64,000 nt of DNA from Halarcobacter sp. (GTDB lineage Bacteria; Campylobacterota; Campylobacteria; Campylobacterales; Arcobacteraceae). Location of the stretch: positions 3,010,680 to 3,074,679 of the forward strand of contig NZ_OY781470.1 of NCBI RefSeq assembly GCF_963676935.1, in the 5' to 3' direction. The notes under the pieces were generated by a model. It saw only the letters and a list, made by a program, of their open reading frames with translations, ran no database searches and had not been told where the DNA came from. Below are positions 17,201-25,862 of this stretch, one piece after another; the stretch's first letter is position 1; each line of letters opens with the position of its first letter. The translations under genes and the position numbers were made by a program.

Positions 17201-18802
17201 TTAATCTTGAGCATCTCGACCTTTTTGAGGGAAAAGTCCTCTAGGTCTTTTTTGAATAAATAAAATAATAAATACAAGGATGATAACTTTTGCTAAAACA
17301 GCCCCTGCTACTGGTTCTATAAATTTGTTAATCTCCCCAAGTGTTAGTGCACCAATTAGTGTTCCCCAAAGGTTACCAACTCCACCAAATACAACAACCA
17401 TAAAGGAGTCAACAATATAGGCTTGTCCAAGATTTGGACCTACATTTGTAAGTTGTGATAATGCAACTCCAGCAATTCCAGCAATTCCTGAACCTATACC
17501 AAAAGTCATGGCATCTATCCAAGATGTTTTAATCCCCATTGCTTGAGCCATTTGTCTATTTTGTGTTACAGCTCGCACCTTTAATCCTAAAGAGGTTTTA
17601 TTTAGAACCATTAATATTCCAAAGAAAACTAATACTGCAAATATGATGATATATAATCTATTGTATGTAAGTGATAGAGCACTATTAATCTCTAATGCAC
17701 CACTCATCCATTGGGGAGTTTTAACCTCTTGATTTAGTGGAGAATAGATTGTTCTTACTATTTGTTGCAAAATTAAACTAATCCCAAATGTAGCCAATAA
17801 GGTTTCAAGTGGTCTTCCATATAGATGTCTAATTACAAGTCTTTCAATAATAATACCCACTATTCCACTTACAATAAATGCAGCAGGGATAGCCACAATT
17901 ATAGAGTATTCTATTAAGTTTGGCATAACTTGTTGAAGTGTATATGTTGTATAAGCTCCAATCATCATCATCTCACCATGAGCCATATTGATAACTTTCA
18001 TTACTCCAAAGGTAATTGCAAGTCCAATAGCTGCAAGGAGTAAAACTGAACCCATACTAAGACCAAAAAATGCCTTTTCTAAAACACTATAATATGATCT
18101 AATAGTCTCAACGGATGTAATAGAACTATTTGCAGCTTTTTGTAACTCTTTGCTAATATTATCTTGATTTGCAATTGTTTTTAAAGTTGCAAGGGTATCT
18201 GAAGAGATAAAATCACTTAAATCTTTTACCGCTTTGATTTGCTTTTGTCCACTTGAATATTTTGCAAGTATAATAGTTTTTGCTTCAAGTAATACCTCTT
18301 TTACTTCACTGTCTTTCTCTTTTGATAAAGCTTTTTCTATTAACTCTTTAGAGTCTTCATCCACATTTGATAAGATATTTTTTGCTGATTTAAGTCTTAT
18401 CTCTTTTTTCTTTGAAAAAAGATTCATTTGTGCAAGATTTGATTTAATAATACTTCTTAATCTATTGTTTGTTTTTACTTTTTTAAACTCTCTTCTGTTT
18501 TGAGGTTTAAGTAGTTTTCCCTCTAAAAAAGTTTTAGTATGATAAGTACTTCCCTCTTTTTTTTCAAGAAGTACAAATGTTCCCTCTTTTTTTGTATAAA
18601 GAAGGTCACCCTCTACCATCTTTTTAAGTAAAATTTCTGTTCTTTCATCTTCTGCATATTTTTCAACTAACTCTTTTATAACTTCTGCTTTTGTTTTAAA
18701 GGATTTAGTTTTTAATTTTTCAATATCAGTTTCAAAATTTGCGAATAATGAGCTAAAGAAAAATAAATTAAGAAAGATTATTTTTAAAATATTGATTTTC
18801 AT
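17201..18802 (-). CDS. urtB: Urea ABC transporter permease UrtB
   Basis: 533 residues. A signal-like N-terminus (ILKIIFLNLFFFSSLFA) and about 220 charged residues precede the LivH-like membrane part, a layout characteristic of UrtB and longer than LivH. The membrane half has FGLSMGSVLLLAAIGLAITF, MKVINMAHGEMMMIGAYTTY, and the loop LGLKVRAVTQNRQMAQAMGI. Its AAAGG ribosome site follows directly on an intrinsic-terminator hairpin, so expression is probably lower than urtA. Confidence 0.92.
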   Translation of the reverse strand: MKINILKIIFLNLFFFSSLFANFETDIEKLKTKSFKTKAEVIKELVEKYAEDERTEILLKKMVEGDLLYTKKEGTFVLLEKKEGSTYHTKTFLEGKLLKPQNRREFKKVKTNNRLRSIIKSNLAQMNLFSKKKEIRLKSAKNILSNVDEDSKELIEKALSKEKDSEVKEVLLEAKTIILAKYSSGQKQIKAVKDLSDFISSDTLATLKTIANQDNISKELQKAANSSITSVETIRSYYSVLEKAFFGLSMGSVLLLAAIGLAITFGVMKVINMAHGEMMMIGAYTTYTLQQVMPNLIEYSIIVAIPAAFIVSGIVGIIIERLVIRHLYGRPLETLLATFGISLILQQIVRTIYSPLNQEVKTPQWMSGALEINSALSLTYNRLYIIIFAVLVFFGILMVLNKTSLGLKVRAVTQNRQMAQAMGIKTSWIDAMTFGIGSGIAGIAGVALSQLTNVGPNLGQAYIVDSFMVVVFGGVGNLWGTLIGALTLGEINKFIEPVAGAVLAKVIILVFIILFIQKRPRGLFPQKGRDAQD

Positions 18803-18817
18803 ATAAGTGCCTTTTGT

Positions 18818-18863
18818 AAAAAAGAGAGGAGAACTTTGTAGGAGATAAAGTCCTCTCTTTTTT
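18818..18863 (-). terminator. Intrinsic terminator between urtA and urtBCDE
   Basis: On the minus strand a 13-bp perfect stem (arms 18851-18863 and 18818-18830, AAAAAAGAGAGGA and its complement) with a 20-base loop ends in a run of Ts. It lies just after urtA and before urtB. It should stop part of the transcripts, giving an excess of binding protein over membrane subunits. Confidence 0.75.
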
Positions 18864-18870
18864 TAAATTT

Positions 18871-20148
18871 TTAGTAGTTTTGACCTGAACACTTTTTAGT
18901 TACAGTGTTGTAGTTACCGCAATTAATTGGTGCAGTCCAGTCAGCAATTACATCTTTTGATGCTGGTAAGAAATCAGACCAAGCATCACCTGCAATTTCA
19001 CCATCAGTTGACCATACAGTTTCAAATTGACCATCTTCTTGAATCTCACCAATAAGTACTGGTTTTGTTAGGTGGTGATTTTTAAGCATTTTAGCTGTTC
19101 CACCAGTTAAGTTAGGAACTTCAAGACCAATAATAGCTTTACTAACTTTATCAACATCAGTTGTTCCAGCTTTTTCAACAGCTTTTACCCAAAGATTGAA
19201 ACCAATATATGTAGCTTCCATAGGGTCATTTGTAACTCTTTTGTTATCTTTAATGAATTTTTTCCAAGTTGCAATAAATTCATCATTTAAATCAGACTCT
19301 GCACTTTGGAAATAGTTCCACGCAGCTAAGTGACCAACTAAAGGTTTTGTATCAAGACCTGATAACTCTTCTTCCCCAACTGAGAAAGCAACAACTGGAA
19401 TATCTTCAGCAGAGATACCTTGGTTACCTAATTCTTTATAGAATGGAACGTTTGCATCACCATTGATTGTTGAAACAACTGCTGTTTTCTTACCTGCATT
19501 ACCAAATTTTTTGATATCACTTACAATACTTTGCCAATCTGAGTGACCAAATGGAGTATAGTTAATCATAATATCAGAAGCTGGAACACCTTTAGCTTTT
19601 AAGTAAGCTTCTAAGATTTTATTTGTTGTTCTTGGATAAACGTAGTCAGTACCAGCTAAAACCCATCTTTTAACACCGATTTCGTTCATTAAGTAATCAA
19701 CTGCAGGAATTGCTTGTTGGTTTGGCGCAGCACCTGTATAAAATACATTTTTAGATGACTCTTCACCCTCATATTGTACAGGGTAGAATAGTAAACCATT
19801 TAACTCTTCAACAACTGGAAGAACAGATTTTCTAGAAACTGATGTCCAACAACCAAATGTTACATCAACTTTATCTTGAGTTAATAAACCTCTCATCTTT
19901 TCAGCAAATAGTGGCCAGTTTGAAGCAGGATCAACAACTACAGCTTCTAGTTTTTTCCCTAAAACCCCACCTTTTTTATTTTGTTCATCAATTAACATCA
20001 AAACCGTATCTTTTAATGTAGTTTCAGAAATTGCCATTGTTCCAGAAAGAGAGTGTAAAACACCAACTTTAATAGTATCAGCAGCGTGAACCAACATCCC
20101 ACCTAATAAGGCAGAAGTTACAATTGCTTTTGCAAACATTTTCTTCAT
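18871..20148 (-). CDS. urtA: Urea-binding protein UrtA
   Basis: 425-residue periplasmic binding protein with a signal peptide cleaved about residue 22 (GGMLVHAADT). UrtA signatures are TIKVGVLHSLSGTMAISE, VDPASNWPLFAEKMRGLL, FGCWTSVSRKSVLPVVEE, LLFYPVQYEGEESS and, near the C-terminus, WSDFLP. First gene of urtABCDE. The promoter region has an 11-bp direct repeat. Flanking sensor kinase and OmpR-type genes suggest two-component control. Confidence 0.94.
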   Translation of the reverse strand: MKKMFAKAIVTSALLGGMLVHAADTIKVGVLHSLSGTMAISETTLKDTVLMLIDEQNKKGGVLGKKLEAVVVDPASNWPLFAEKMRGLLTQDKVDVTFGCWTSVSRKSVLPVVEELNGLLFYPVQYEGEESSKNVFYTGAAPNQQAIPAVDYLMNEIGVKRWVLAGTDYVYPRTTNKILEAYLKAKGVPASDIMINYTPFGHSDWQSIVSDIKKFGNAGKKTAVVSTINGDANVPFYKELGNQGISAEDIPVVAFSVGEEELSGLDTKPLVGHLAAWNYFQSAESDLNDEFIATWKKFIKDNKRVTNDPMEATYIGFNLWVKAVEKAGTTDVDKVSKAIIGLEVPNLTGGTAKMLKNHHLTKPVLIGEIQEDGQFETVWSTDGEIAGDAWSDFLPASKDVIADWTAPINCGNYNTVTKKCSGQNY

Positions 20149-20167
20149 TTGTACTCCTTTTTATTTA

Positions 20168-20183
20168 AATATCATTTGATATT
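20168..20183. promoter_or_regulatory. Inverted repeat in the urtA leader
   Basis: AATATCA-TT-TGATATT, 7-bp arms, between the predicted urtA -10 box and the start codon. It could be an operator or a weak hairpin. No further support. Confidence 0.3.
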
Positions 20184-20193
20184 CTATGTTGGA

Positions 20194-20227
20194 AGTATAA
20201 ATAAGTAGTGTTGCCTTAGTGTTGCTT
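20194..20227 (-). promoter_or_regulatory. urtA promoter with 11-bp tandem repeat (OmpR-family-type site)
   Basis: TAGTGTTGCCT (20206-20216) and TAGTGTTGCTT (20217-20227) are two direct 11-bp copies differing at one base. On the minus strand a -10-like TATACT lies at 20194-20199, so the upstream copy covers the -35 position. Direct repeats with 11-bp centre spacing next to -10 are the usual layout of an activated OmpR-family promoter. The OmpR-type regulator encoded 4 kb away is the obvious candidate. Confidence 0.6.
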
Positions 20228-20256
20228 TTTTTTAAATATTTAGAAAGTATCGTATA

Positions 20257-22884
20257 TTATTTATACAAGCTTGTAGATAGTTTTGAGATTTCATCAAATT
20301 GAAAATTATTTATAAGTGTTGTTATCTTGGTCTTTGTATGCTCATCTATATCATTTTCTTTAAGAAGTTCAAGTATTGAGTTTCCATCAAGTTTTGTTGC
20401 TAAATCAGCTATTTTTATTGCTAAATCTTTTTCTAAAATGATTCTATTTTGTGTTTTTTCCTCTTCATATTCAAAATCAATTTTTAAGAATTTTTGTAAG
20501 GCATTTGCTATATCTTTTTCTTCAAAGGGTTTAGGTAGGAAAAAGTTTGCACCATTATTTAAAGCTTTTTGCTTATCATCCTCAAAGACATTTGCTGATA
20601 TGGCAATAATAGGGATATCTTTAGTTTGTACTTTCTCTTTTAATATTTTTGTTGTTTCTAGACCATCTAGTTTTGGCATAAGAATATCCATAAATATTAA
20701 ATCAAAATCATGTTTTTCTATATGGTTTAATACCTCTTCTCCATCCTTTGCTTGTAGAGTATTTATATTATAAGAGTTTAGAAGTTGAACTAATAAATCT
20801 CTATTTGCTTTTGTATCATCAGCAACTAATATATTTATATTGTTTGTAGTTTTGACTTTTAAAATAGTATTTTTTTCATACTCCTTCTCTTGTACAAAAT
20901 CAATTTTTTCTATTTTTATTTCAAAGCTAAATGTACTACCTTTATTTAGTTCACTTTCTGCTTCAATTTTACCATTCATCTTTTCTATAAGCTCTTTTGT
21001 AATTGCAAGTCCTAAACCTGTACCTTCGTGCTTATGGGTTTTTTCTTCAATTTGTTCAAAGGGTTTGAATACAATCTTTAATGCCTCTTTTGACATTCCA
21101 ATTCCTGTATCGCTAATAGCTACTAACAGTTTTGAATCTTTTGCTTGGATATTTACTTTTATATAACCTTTGTTTGTAAATTTTAAAGAGTTTCCAAGTA
21201 TATTAATTAGAATTTGTCTTAATCTTTTTTCATCACATTTTATGTATTTTGGAACACTTTTGTCAATGTTTAGTGAAAAATTTAAACCCTTTGCTTCACA
21301 TCTTGAGGTAAACATAGATTCTATCTCTTCTAAGAGTTTAAATAGATTAAAATCATTTGGGTTTATATTTATCTTTCCTGCTTCAATTTTTGCAAATTCT
21401 AGTATCTCATTTATTAAGGATAAAAGGTGTTGTCCACTACTGTAAATTGTGTTTATATTTTGTTTTTCAGAGTTTTCTATATGTTTTGATTTTTTTAGTA
21501 AAGAGGTAAATCCTAAAATTGCATTTAGTGGTGTTCTTAACTCATGGGACATATTTGTGAGAAATATAGATTTAGACCTATTTGCTTTTTGTGCTTCAAG
21601 GGTTGCTTTTTTTAGTTGGTTCTCATACTCTTTTCTTTTGGTTATATCTGAGAATACAACAACTGAACCTTCTAAAATTGTAGAGTTATTTGAATAAATA
21701 GGAGTACTTATATAATCTATTGGAAACTCTTTATTATCTTTTGATATAAAAGTTTGCTCCTCTTTTTTAATCAACATCAATCTCTCTTTTTGTTGTGCAC
21801 CTTTAGAAAAAAGATGTTTAGCTATAGTTTTATTTAGATATTTTCCAATTAATTCTTTAGAATCATATCCTAAAAGGTTCGATGCTGTTGGATTTATAAA
21901 AATAAATCTTCCTTTTGAATCCAGACCAAAAATCCCTTCACCTGCCAAATCAAGAAGTCTTTCATTTTGTTTTTGTGATTCAATTAGTTGAATAGCATTA
22001 TCTTTAAATACTTCAACTGCCCCAATCATCTCACTTACTTCATCCATAAATACTTTTTGTGGTAAGTCAATATCCATCTCATTTTTTGCTAGTTTTAACA
22101 TCCCTTTATTTAATATCTCAACTGGATGAATTATTCTACGTAAAATAATAAATATAAAGGAGAAAATAAATAGTATGATTAGAAATAATACTGCCATTGA
22201 GAGGTAGGTTTCCATCCTTTTAACTGTTTCATGTGCCTCATCAACTTTTTGTTGTGTTCTTGTTTCAAAGGCTTTATAAAACTCATTTAAGGGTTTCATT
22301 ATGGCAATTTTTGCCCTATGGTATTGTTCTCCATGCATGATTTTTCTAGCTAATGCAAAATCTGGCTCTTTTTTTATTGTATAGTTTCCTTTTCTATCTT
22401 GAAAAATACCCTTTATGGCATTCATCGCTTTTGTTTCAAGATTTGTTAAATCATCAGATTCCCTTTGGGATTCATATAAGAGTTCTAACTCCTCTTCGGG
22501 GAAACCTGCTTGTTTCATAAGAGTTCTAAGGGGGATTTTTGCTCCATCTAATTTTGCTTTATTTTCATCAAGGGTATAAAAATCCCAGAATATTCTATTG
22601 TAATGTTTTGGTCTTGGTTTATCCCCATTTCTAATATCAAGTACAGTATGAAATTGCTTTTTAAACATATCTTTTCCAGTTATGACATGGGTTCTTGCCA
22701 TTCTTGTTAAATCATCACTGCTTTGTCTTAATTCATCTGCAAGTATAAGGGAACGATGTTGCATCTTATAAGCATTTTCCAGTTGGTCTACAGCTCTTTG
22801 GTACTCACTTAAGATAAATACAACACTAATAAGAGCACTACTGTTTATGATAAGTAAAAGAATAAATAGTTGTTTAAGTTTCAT
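20257..22884 (-). CDS. Hybrid sensor histidine kinase (periplasmic sensor, HAMP, PAS, HisKA, HATPase, REC)
   Basis: 875 residues. TM1 is about 6-26, a helical periplasmic sensor follows to TM2 at about 228-248, then HAMP, a PAS domain (about 303-420, ending VVFSDITKRKEYENQL), HisKA with the H-box MSHELRTPLNAILGF (phospho-His447), HATPase (N box ILGNSLKFTNKG, G boxes SDTGIGMS and HEGTGLGLAI) and a C-terminal REC domain (LVADDT, DLIFMDILMPKLDG). A tail of about 75 residues may be an Hpt remnant or linker, but no Hpt histidine motif was identified. It stands just upstream of urtA and divergent from two more signalling genes. Control of urea uptake is likely but unproven. Confidence 0.9.
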   Translation of the reverse strand: MKLKQLFILLLIINSSALISVVFILSEYQRAVDQLENAYKMQHRSLILADELRQSSDDLTRMARTHVITGKDMFKKQFHTVLDIRNGDKPRPKHYNRIFWDFYTLDENKAKLDGAKIPLRTLMKQAGFPEEELELLYESQRESDDLTNLETKAMNAIKGIFQDRKGNYTIKKEPDFALARKIMHGEQYHRAKIAIMKPLNEFYKAFETRTQQKVDEAHETVKRMETYLSMAVLFLIILFIFSFIFIILRRIIHPVEILNKGMLKLAKNEMDIDLPQKVFMDEVSEMIGAVEVFKDNAIQLIESQKQNERLLDLAGEGIFGLDSKGRFIFINPTASNLLGYDSKELIGKYLNKTIAKHLFSKGAQQKERLMLIKKEEQTFISKDNKEFPIDYISTPIYSNNSTILEGSVVVFSDITKRKEYENQLKKATLEAQKANRSKSIFLTNMSHELRTPLNAILGFTSLLKKSKHIENSEKQNINTIYSSGQHLLSLINEILEFAKIEAGKININPNDFNLFKLLEEIESMFTSRCEAKGLNFSLNIDKSVPKYIKCDEKRLRQILINILGNSLKFTNKGYIKVNIQAKDSKLLVAISDTGIGMSKEALKIVFKPFEQIEEKTHKHEGTGLGLAITKELIEKMNGKIEAESELNKGSTFSFEIKIEKIDFVQEKEYEKNTILKVKTTNNINILVADDTKANRDLLVQLLNSYNINTLQAKDGEEVLNHIEKHDFDLIFMDILMPKLDGLETTKILKEKVQTKDIPIIAISANVFEDDKQKALNNGANFFLPKPFEEKDIANALQKFLKIDFEYEEEKTQNRIILEKDLAIKIADLATKLDGNSILELLKENDIDEHTKTKITTLINNFQFDEISKLSTSLYK

Positions 22885-22955
22885 ACAGGTTGTTTATTTT
22901 CTTTCTCTTTTTTTAAGTTATAATAACTAAAATCACAGAATAAATTAGAGGTTAT

Positions 22956-24014
22956 ATGACTAAAAAATATACTATATTAATTGTTGATGATAAGTTAGAA
23001 AACCTACAATACTTAAATAAAGTTCTTCAAGATGAAGATTATGATATTAGAGCTACCCCTGATGGGATGATGGCTTTAGAGGCTGCTAAACTAAATACTC
23101 CTGATTTGATTTTATTAGATATTAAGATGCCAAATATTGACGGTTATGAACTTTGTAGATTATTTAAAAAAGAGGAAAAACTAAAAGAGGTTCCTATTAT
23201 ATTTATCTCAGCCCTTGATAGTGTAGAAGATAAAGTAAAAGCTTTTGAAGAGGGTGGAGTTGATTATATTACTAAACCTTTTGAACCCAAAGAGATATTA
23301 GCTAGAATAAAAACACAACTTCAAATTCATAAAAGTAAAATCATGATTGCAAGACTTTTAGAACAACAAGATTTATTTGTAAAAAAGATTATGCATGAGA
23401 TGAATACCCCTGTTTCTATAATCTCTTTAAATAGTGAACTAATAGAGCAAAAGTATGGTCTTTCTAAACAAGTTGAAGCCATAAAAGCTTCAGTTAAAAC
23501 CCTTTCTTCAATATATGGTGACCTTTCTTATAAGATAAAAAAACACAGTAGAGAGTATAAGGTTTCAAAGATAAATTTATTGAACTTTATTAGTTCTAGA
23601 GTACAGTTTTTTGATGAGTTAGCAAATACAAAGGATATACATATAGATTTGGGATATAACGAAGAGTTTGATATATATATGAACAAATATGAGTTTGAAA
23701 GAGTAATAGATAATACCTTAAGCAATGCTATTAAATATAGTAAAGAAGCAGGGGAAATTAATCTATTTTTTGGAAAAGAGGATGGTAAACATCTTATTAT
23801 AATAGAGGATTTTGGAATAGGTATAGAGGATACGTCAAAGGTGTTTGATGCTTATTATCAACAATCAAATAAAAAACTAGGTTTAGGCTTAGGTTTAAAT
23901 ATAGTAAAAGAGATATGTGATAAATATGAGATTAAAGTTGAGGTAAAAAGTTCTAAAAATGTAGGTACAAGTTTTATATTTAATATAGATTCTGTAGTAA
24001 AGAGTCCTAGATGA
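22956..24014 (+). CDS. Response regulator-histidine kinase (REC-HisKA-HATPase), cytoplasmic
   Basis: 352 residues. The N-terminal REC domain has VDDKLEN and phospho-acceptor Asp55 (LILLDIKMPNIDG). It is followed by an H-box-like KIMHEMNTPVSIISL and an ATPase domain with DNTLSNAIKYSKEAG and EDFGIGIEDTSK, then LGLGLGLNIV. There are no membrane segments. It is probably an intermediate in a relay between the hybrid kinase on the other strand and the OmpR-type regulator that begins inside its stop codon (ATGA overlap). Confidence 0.88.
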   Translation: MTKKYTILIVDDKLENLQYLNKVLQDEDYDIRATPDGMMALEAAKLNTPDLILLDIKMPNIDGYELCRLFKKEEKLKEVPIIFISALDSVEDKVKAFEEGGVDYITKPFEPKEILARIKTQLQIHKSKIMIARLLEQQDLFVKKIMHEMNTPVSIISLNSELIEQKYGLSKQVEAIKASVKTLSSIYGDLSYKIKKHSREYKVSKINLLNFISSRVQFFDELANTKDIHIDLGYNEEFDIYMNKYEFERVIDNTLSNAIKYSKEAGEINLFFGKEDGKHLIIIEDFGIGIEDTSKVFDAYYQQSNKKLGLGLGLNIVKEICDKYEIKVEVKSSKNVGTSFIFNIDSVVKSPR

Positions 24015-24688
24015 AGATATTTTTATTAGAAGATGATTTTTCCCTTAATAGACTTATTAGCAAAGCCTTAGAGGATAGAGGTTTTTTTGTTACAAGTGTT
24101 GATGATGGTTATGATGCTATGACACAAGTATTAAATAACAAATATGATTTATATATTTTAGATATAAATGTACCAGGGTTCTCAGGACATGAGGTTTTAC
24201 AGCAAGTTAGAAAAGTTCACGATAATTTACCTGTAATAATTGTTAGTGCCCAATTAGATATAGATAATATCTCAAAAGCTTATGATTTAGGTTGTAATGA
24301 TTATCTAAAAAAACCCTTTGAGCTTGAAGAGTTGATGCTTCATATTAAATATCATATAAAAACTATACTAAATAGTGATGTTGATAAGGATGTTATAGAT
24401 TTAGGATCGGGCTTTAGTTTTGATTTAAAAGATCAAGCCTTATATAAACATAATCATGAAATTGTATTAACTCAAAAAGAGAAACTTCTACTTACTTTAT
24501 TTATCAATAATCTTGACAAAACTGTAACTTCAGAGATGATACATGAGTATGTATGGGACAACAAAGAGATGGAAGCTGTTAGTATGAGAAGTATGATTCA
24601 TAAGTTACAAAAAAAGCTAAAAAGTGGAATGATTGTAAATATAAGAGGTGTAGGTTATAAGCTAATAAGTACTAAAATAGGGATATAA
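24011..24688 (+). CDS. OmpR-family response regulator
   Basis: 225 residues: REC domain with acidic pair EDD at 7-9, Asp51 (YILDINVPGFSG) and the KKPFELEELM lysine, then an OmpR/PhoB winged helix from about residue 125 (LTQKEKLLLTLFINNLDKTV, SMRSMIHKLQKKL, IRGVGYKL). It is cotranscribed with the REC-kinase. The 11-bp tandem repeat before urtA fits its expected binding mode, so urtABCDE is the best candidate target. Confidence 0.88.
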   Translation: MKIFLLEDDFSLNRLISKALEDRGFFVTSVDDGYDAMTQVLNNKYDLYILDINVPGFSGHEVLQQVRKVHDNLPVIIVSAQLDIDNISKAYDLGCNDYLKKPFELEELMLHIKYHIKTILNSDVDKDVIDLGSGFSFDLKDQALYKHNHEIVLTQKEKLLLTLFINNLDKTVTSEMIHEYVWDNKEMEAVSMRSMIHKLQKKLKSGMIVNIRGVGYKLISTKIGI

Positions 24689-24733
24689 AGGTTCTCATTA
24701 TTTTCTAAAGTTTTTTTATGCTAAAATATTTTC

Positions 24734-25789
24734 TTGCAAAATAGAAATAATTTACTAAATATTTTTAATTATAAGCTTTACAAATATACAAATAGATCAT
24801 TTATAAGATTTGTAGAAAATGTGCTTGATAATGATTTAGACAAATCAGATGTAAAAATTGTATATCTAAATAGATATAGTGGTAGTAGGCAGTTAAACGA
24901 AGTTTTTACAGTACAAAATAATGGAGAGATTAAGTTTCTTCATAAACAGAATCTAATAAAATTTATCTATTCAAATAAGTGCCAAATAAACTCTTTAATC
25001 AATATAAATATAAAAAATCAAAAGACTTATGAAGTAATAAGAGTAATAGAGATTTTACAAAAAAAGTTTTTACGAAGTAATGATTTAAAAGACTTAAAAA
25101 AAATAAAACATGACGATATTCTGAGACTTCATAAAATACTTTTTAATAGCTTCCTATCTAAGCCTATTATTAGTCTTATTTTAAATAATACAAACTATAG
25201 AGACAGGGATAACAGTGTTTTTAAACTCTCATATTTAACCCCTAAAAACCATTTTATAAACTACATAAAAATAAAACTTATTCTTAGTAAATACCCTTAT
25301 TCAACAGATAAATTTATAAAAGAGGAGTTAAAAAAGAAGTATTGTGTAAATATCTCAACCGTTCAGGTTTTTAAGATTAGAACTAAATATTTTATACCTA
25401 ATAGGTTTGAACGCTATGTAAGTAACAACTATAAAAGATTTGAGCTATACTTTTCAAAAATAGAGTTTTTGAATAATGACAATATTTGTAACCTTTATAA
25501 CACTTCTGCTGTTTATGAATTGATATCTATTTCAAAAGTTGATTATAATTATAGTCAATCTACTACAATCTATATTGGTTCAACTAAAAATCTATATAAA
25601 AGGTTGAATGAGTATAAAAATAATAAAGGGCACTCTTTAAAAATGAGAAATTATTTGGAAGATAATTTACTGTATTTTAGATTTATTAAAACTGATAACT
25701 ATCAACATTTAGAAACAGTATTATTACATGAATTTATATCTCTTTATGGAGAGATGCCTCTGTTAAATATTAATAATTCTAAAAAATAA
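24734..25789 (+). CDS. GIY-YIG nuclease-domain protein with sigma-54-DNA-binding-like HTH
   Basis: 351 residues from a TTG start; no clear ribosome site, but a -10-like TATGCTAAAAT lies just upstream, so the mRNA may be leaderless or nearly so. The C-terminal 90 residues form a GIY-YIG domain: VYELI near 260, IYIGSTKNLYKRLNEY (280-294) with Arg290, HLETVLLHEF with Glu327, and MPLLNIN with Asn345, so the catalytic set looks complete. Residues about 178-227 (TDKFIKEELKKKYCVNIS, then TVQVFKIRTKYFIPNRFER) read like the C-terminal HTH/RpoN-box region of sigma-54. The rest is unknown. It may cut or only bind DNA. Confidence 0.65.
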   Translation: MQNRNNLLNIFNYKLYKYTNRSFIRFVENVLDNDLDKSDVKIVYLNRYSGSRQLNEVFTVQNNGEIKFLHKQNLIKFIYSNKCQINSLININIKNQKTYEVIRVIEILQKKFLRSNDLKDLKKIKHDDILRLHKILFNSFLSKPIISLILNNTNYRDRDNSVFKLSYLTPKNHFINYIKIKLILSKYPYSTDKFIKEELKKKYCVNISTVQVFKIRTKYFIPNRFERYVSNNYKRFELYFSKIEFLNNDNICNLYNTSAVYELISISKVDYNYSQSTTIYIGSTKNLYKRLNEYKNNKGHSLKMRNYLEDNLLYFRFIKTDNYQHLETVLLHEFISLYGEMPLLNINNSKK

Positions 25790-25810
25790 TTTTCTTAACC
25801 TTAATGAAAA

Positions 25811-25829
25811 GATAAGATAAGATAAGATA
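25811..25829. repeat. Pentanucleotide repeat (GATAA)n upstream of chemoreceptor gene
   Basis: Three full GATAA units plus GATA, 34 bases before the chemoreceptor start and before its ribosome site (AAGGGG). Changes in unit number could alter promoter spacing. The tract is short, so instability is not certain. Confidence 0.5.
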
Positions 25830-25862
25830 CTCCATTATTAATAATAAAAAGGGGTATAAATT

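Noticed and set aside
17191-17277. Longer urtC reading into urtB
   Set aside because: The extra 29 codons overlap the urtB coding end; AAGGTGG precedes the ATG at 17190.
20327-21697. Several long open frames antisense to the hybrid kinase
   Set aside because: Ser/Phe-rich translations with no motifs, typical shadows of an AT-rich gene.
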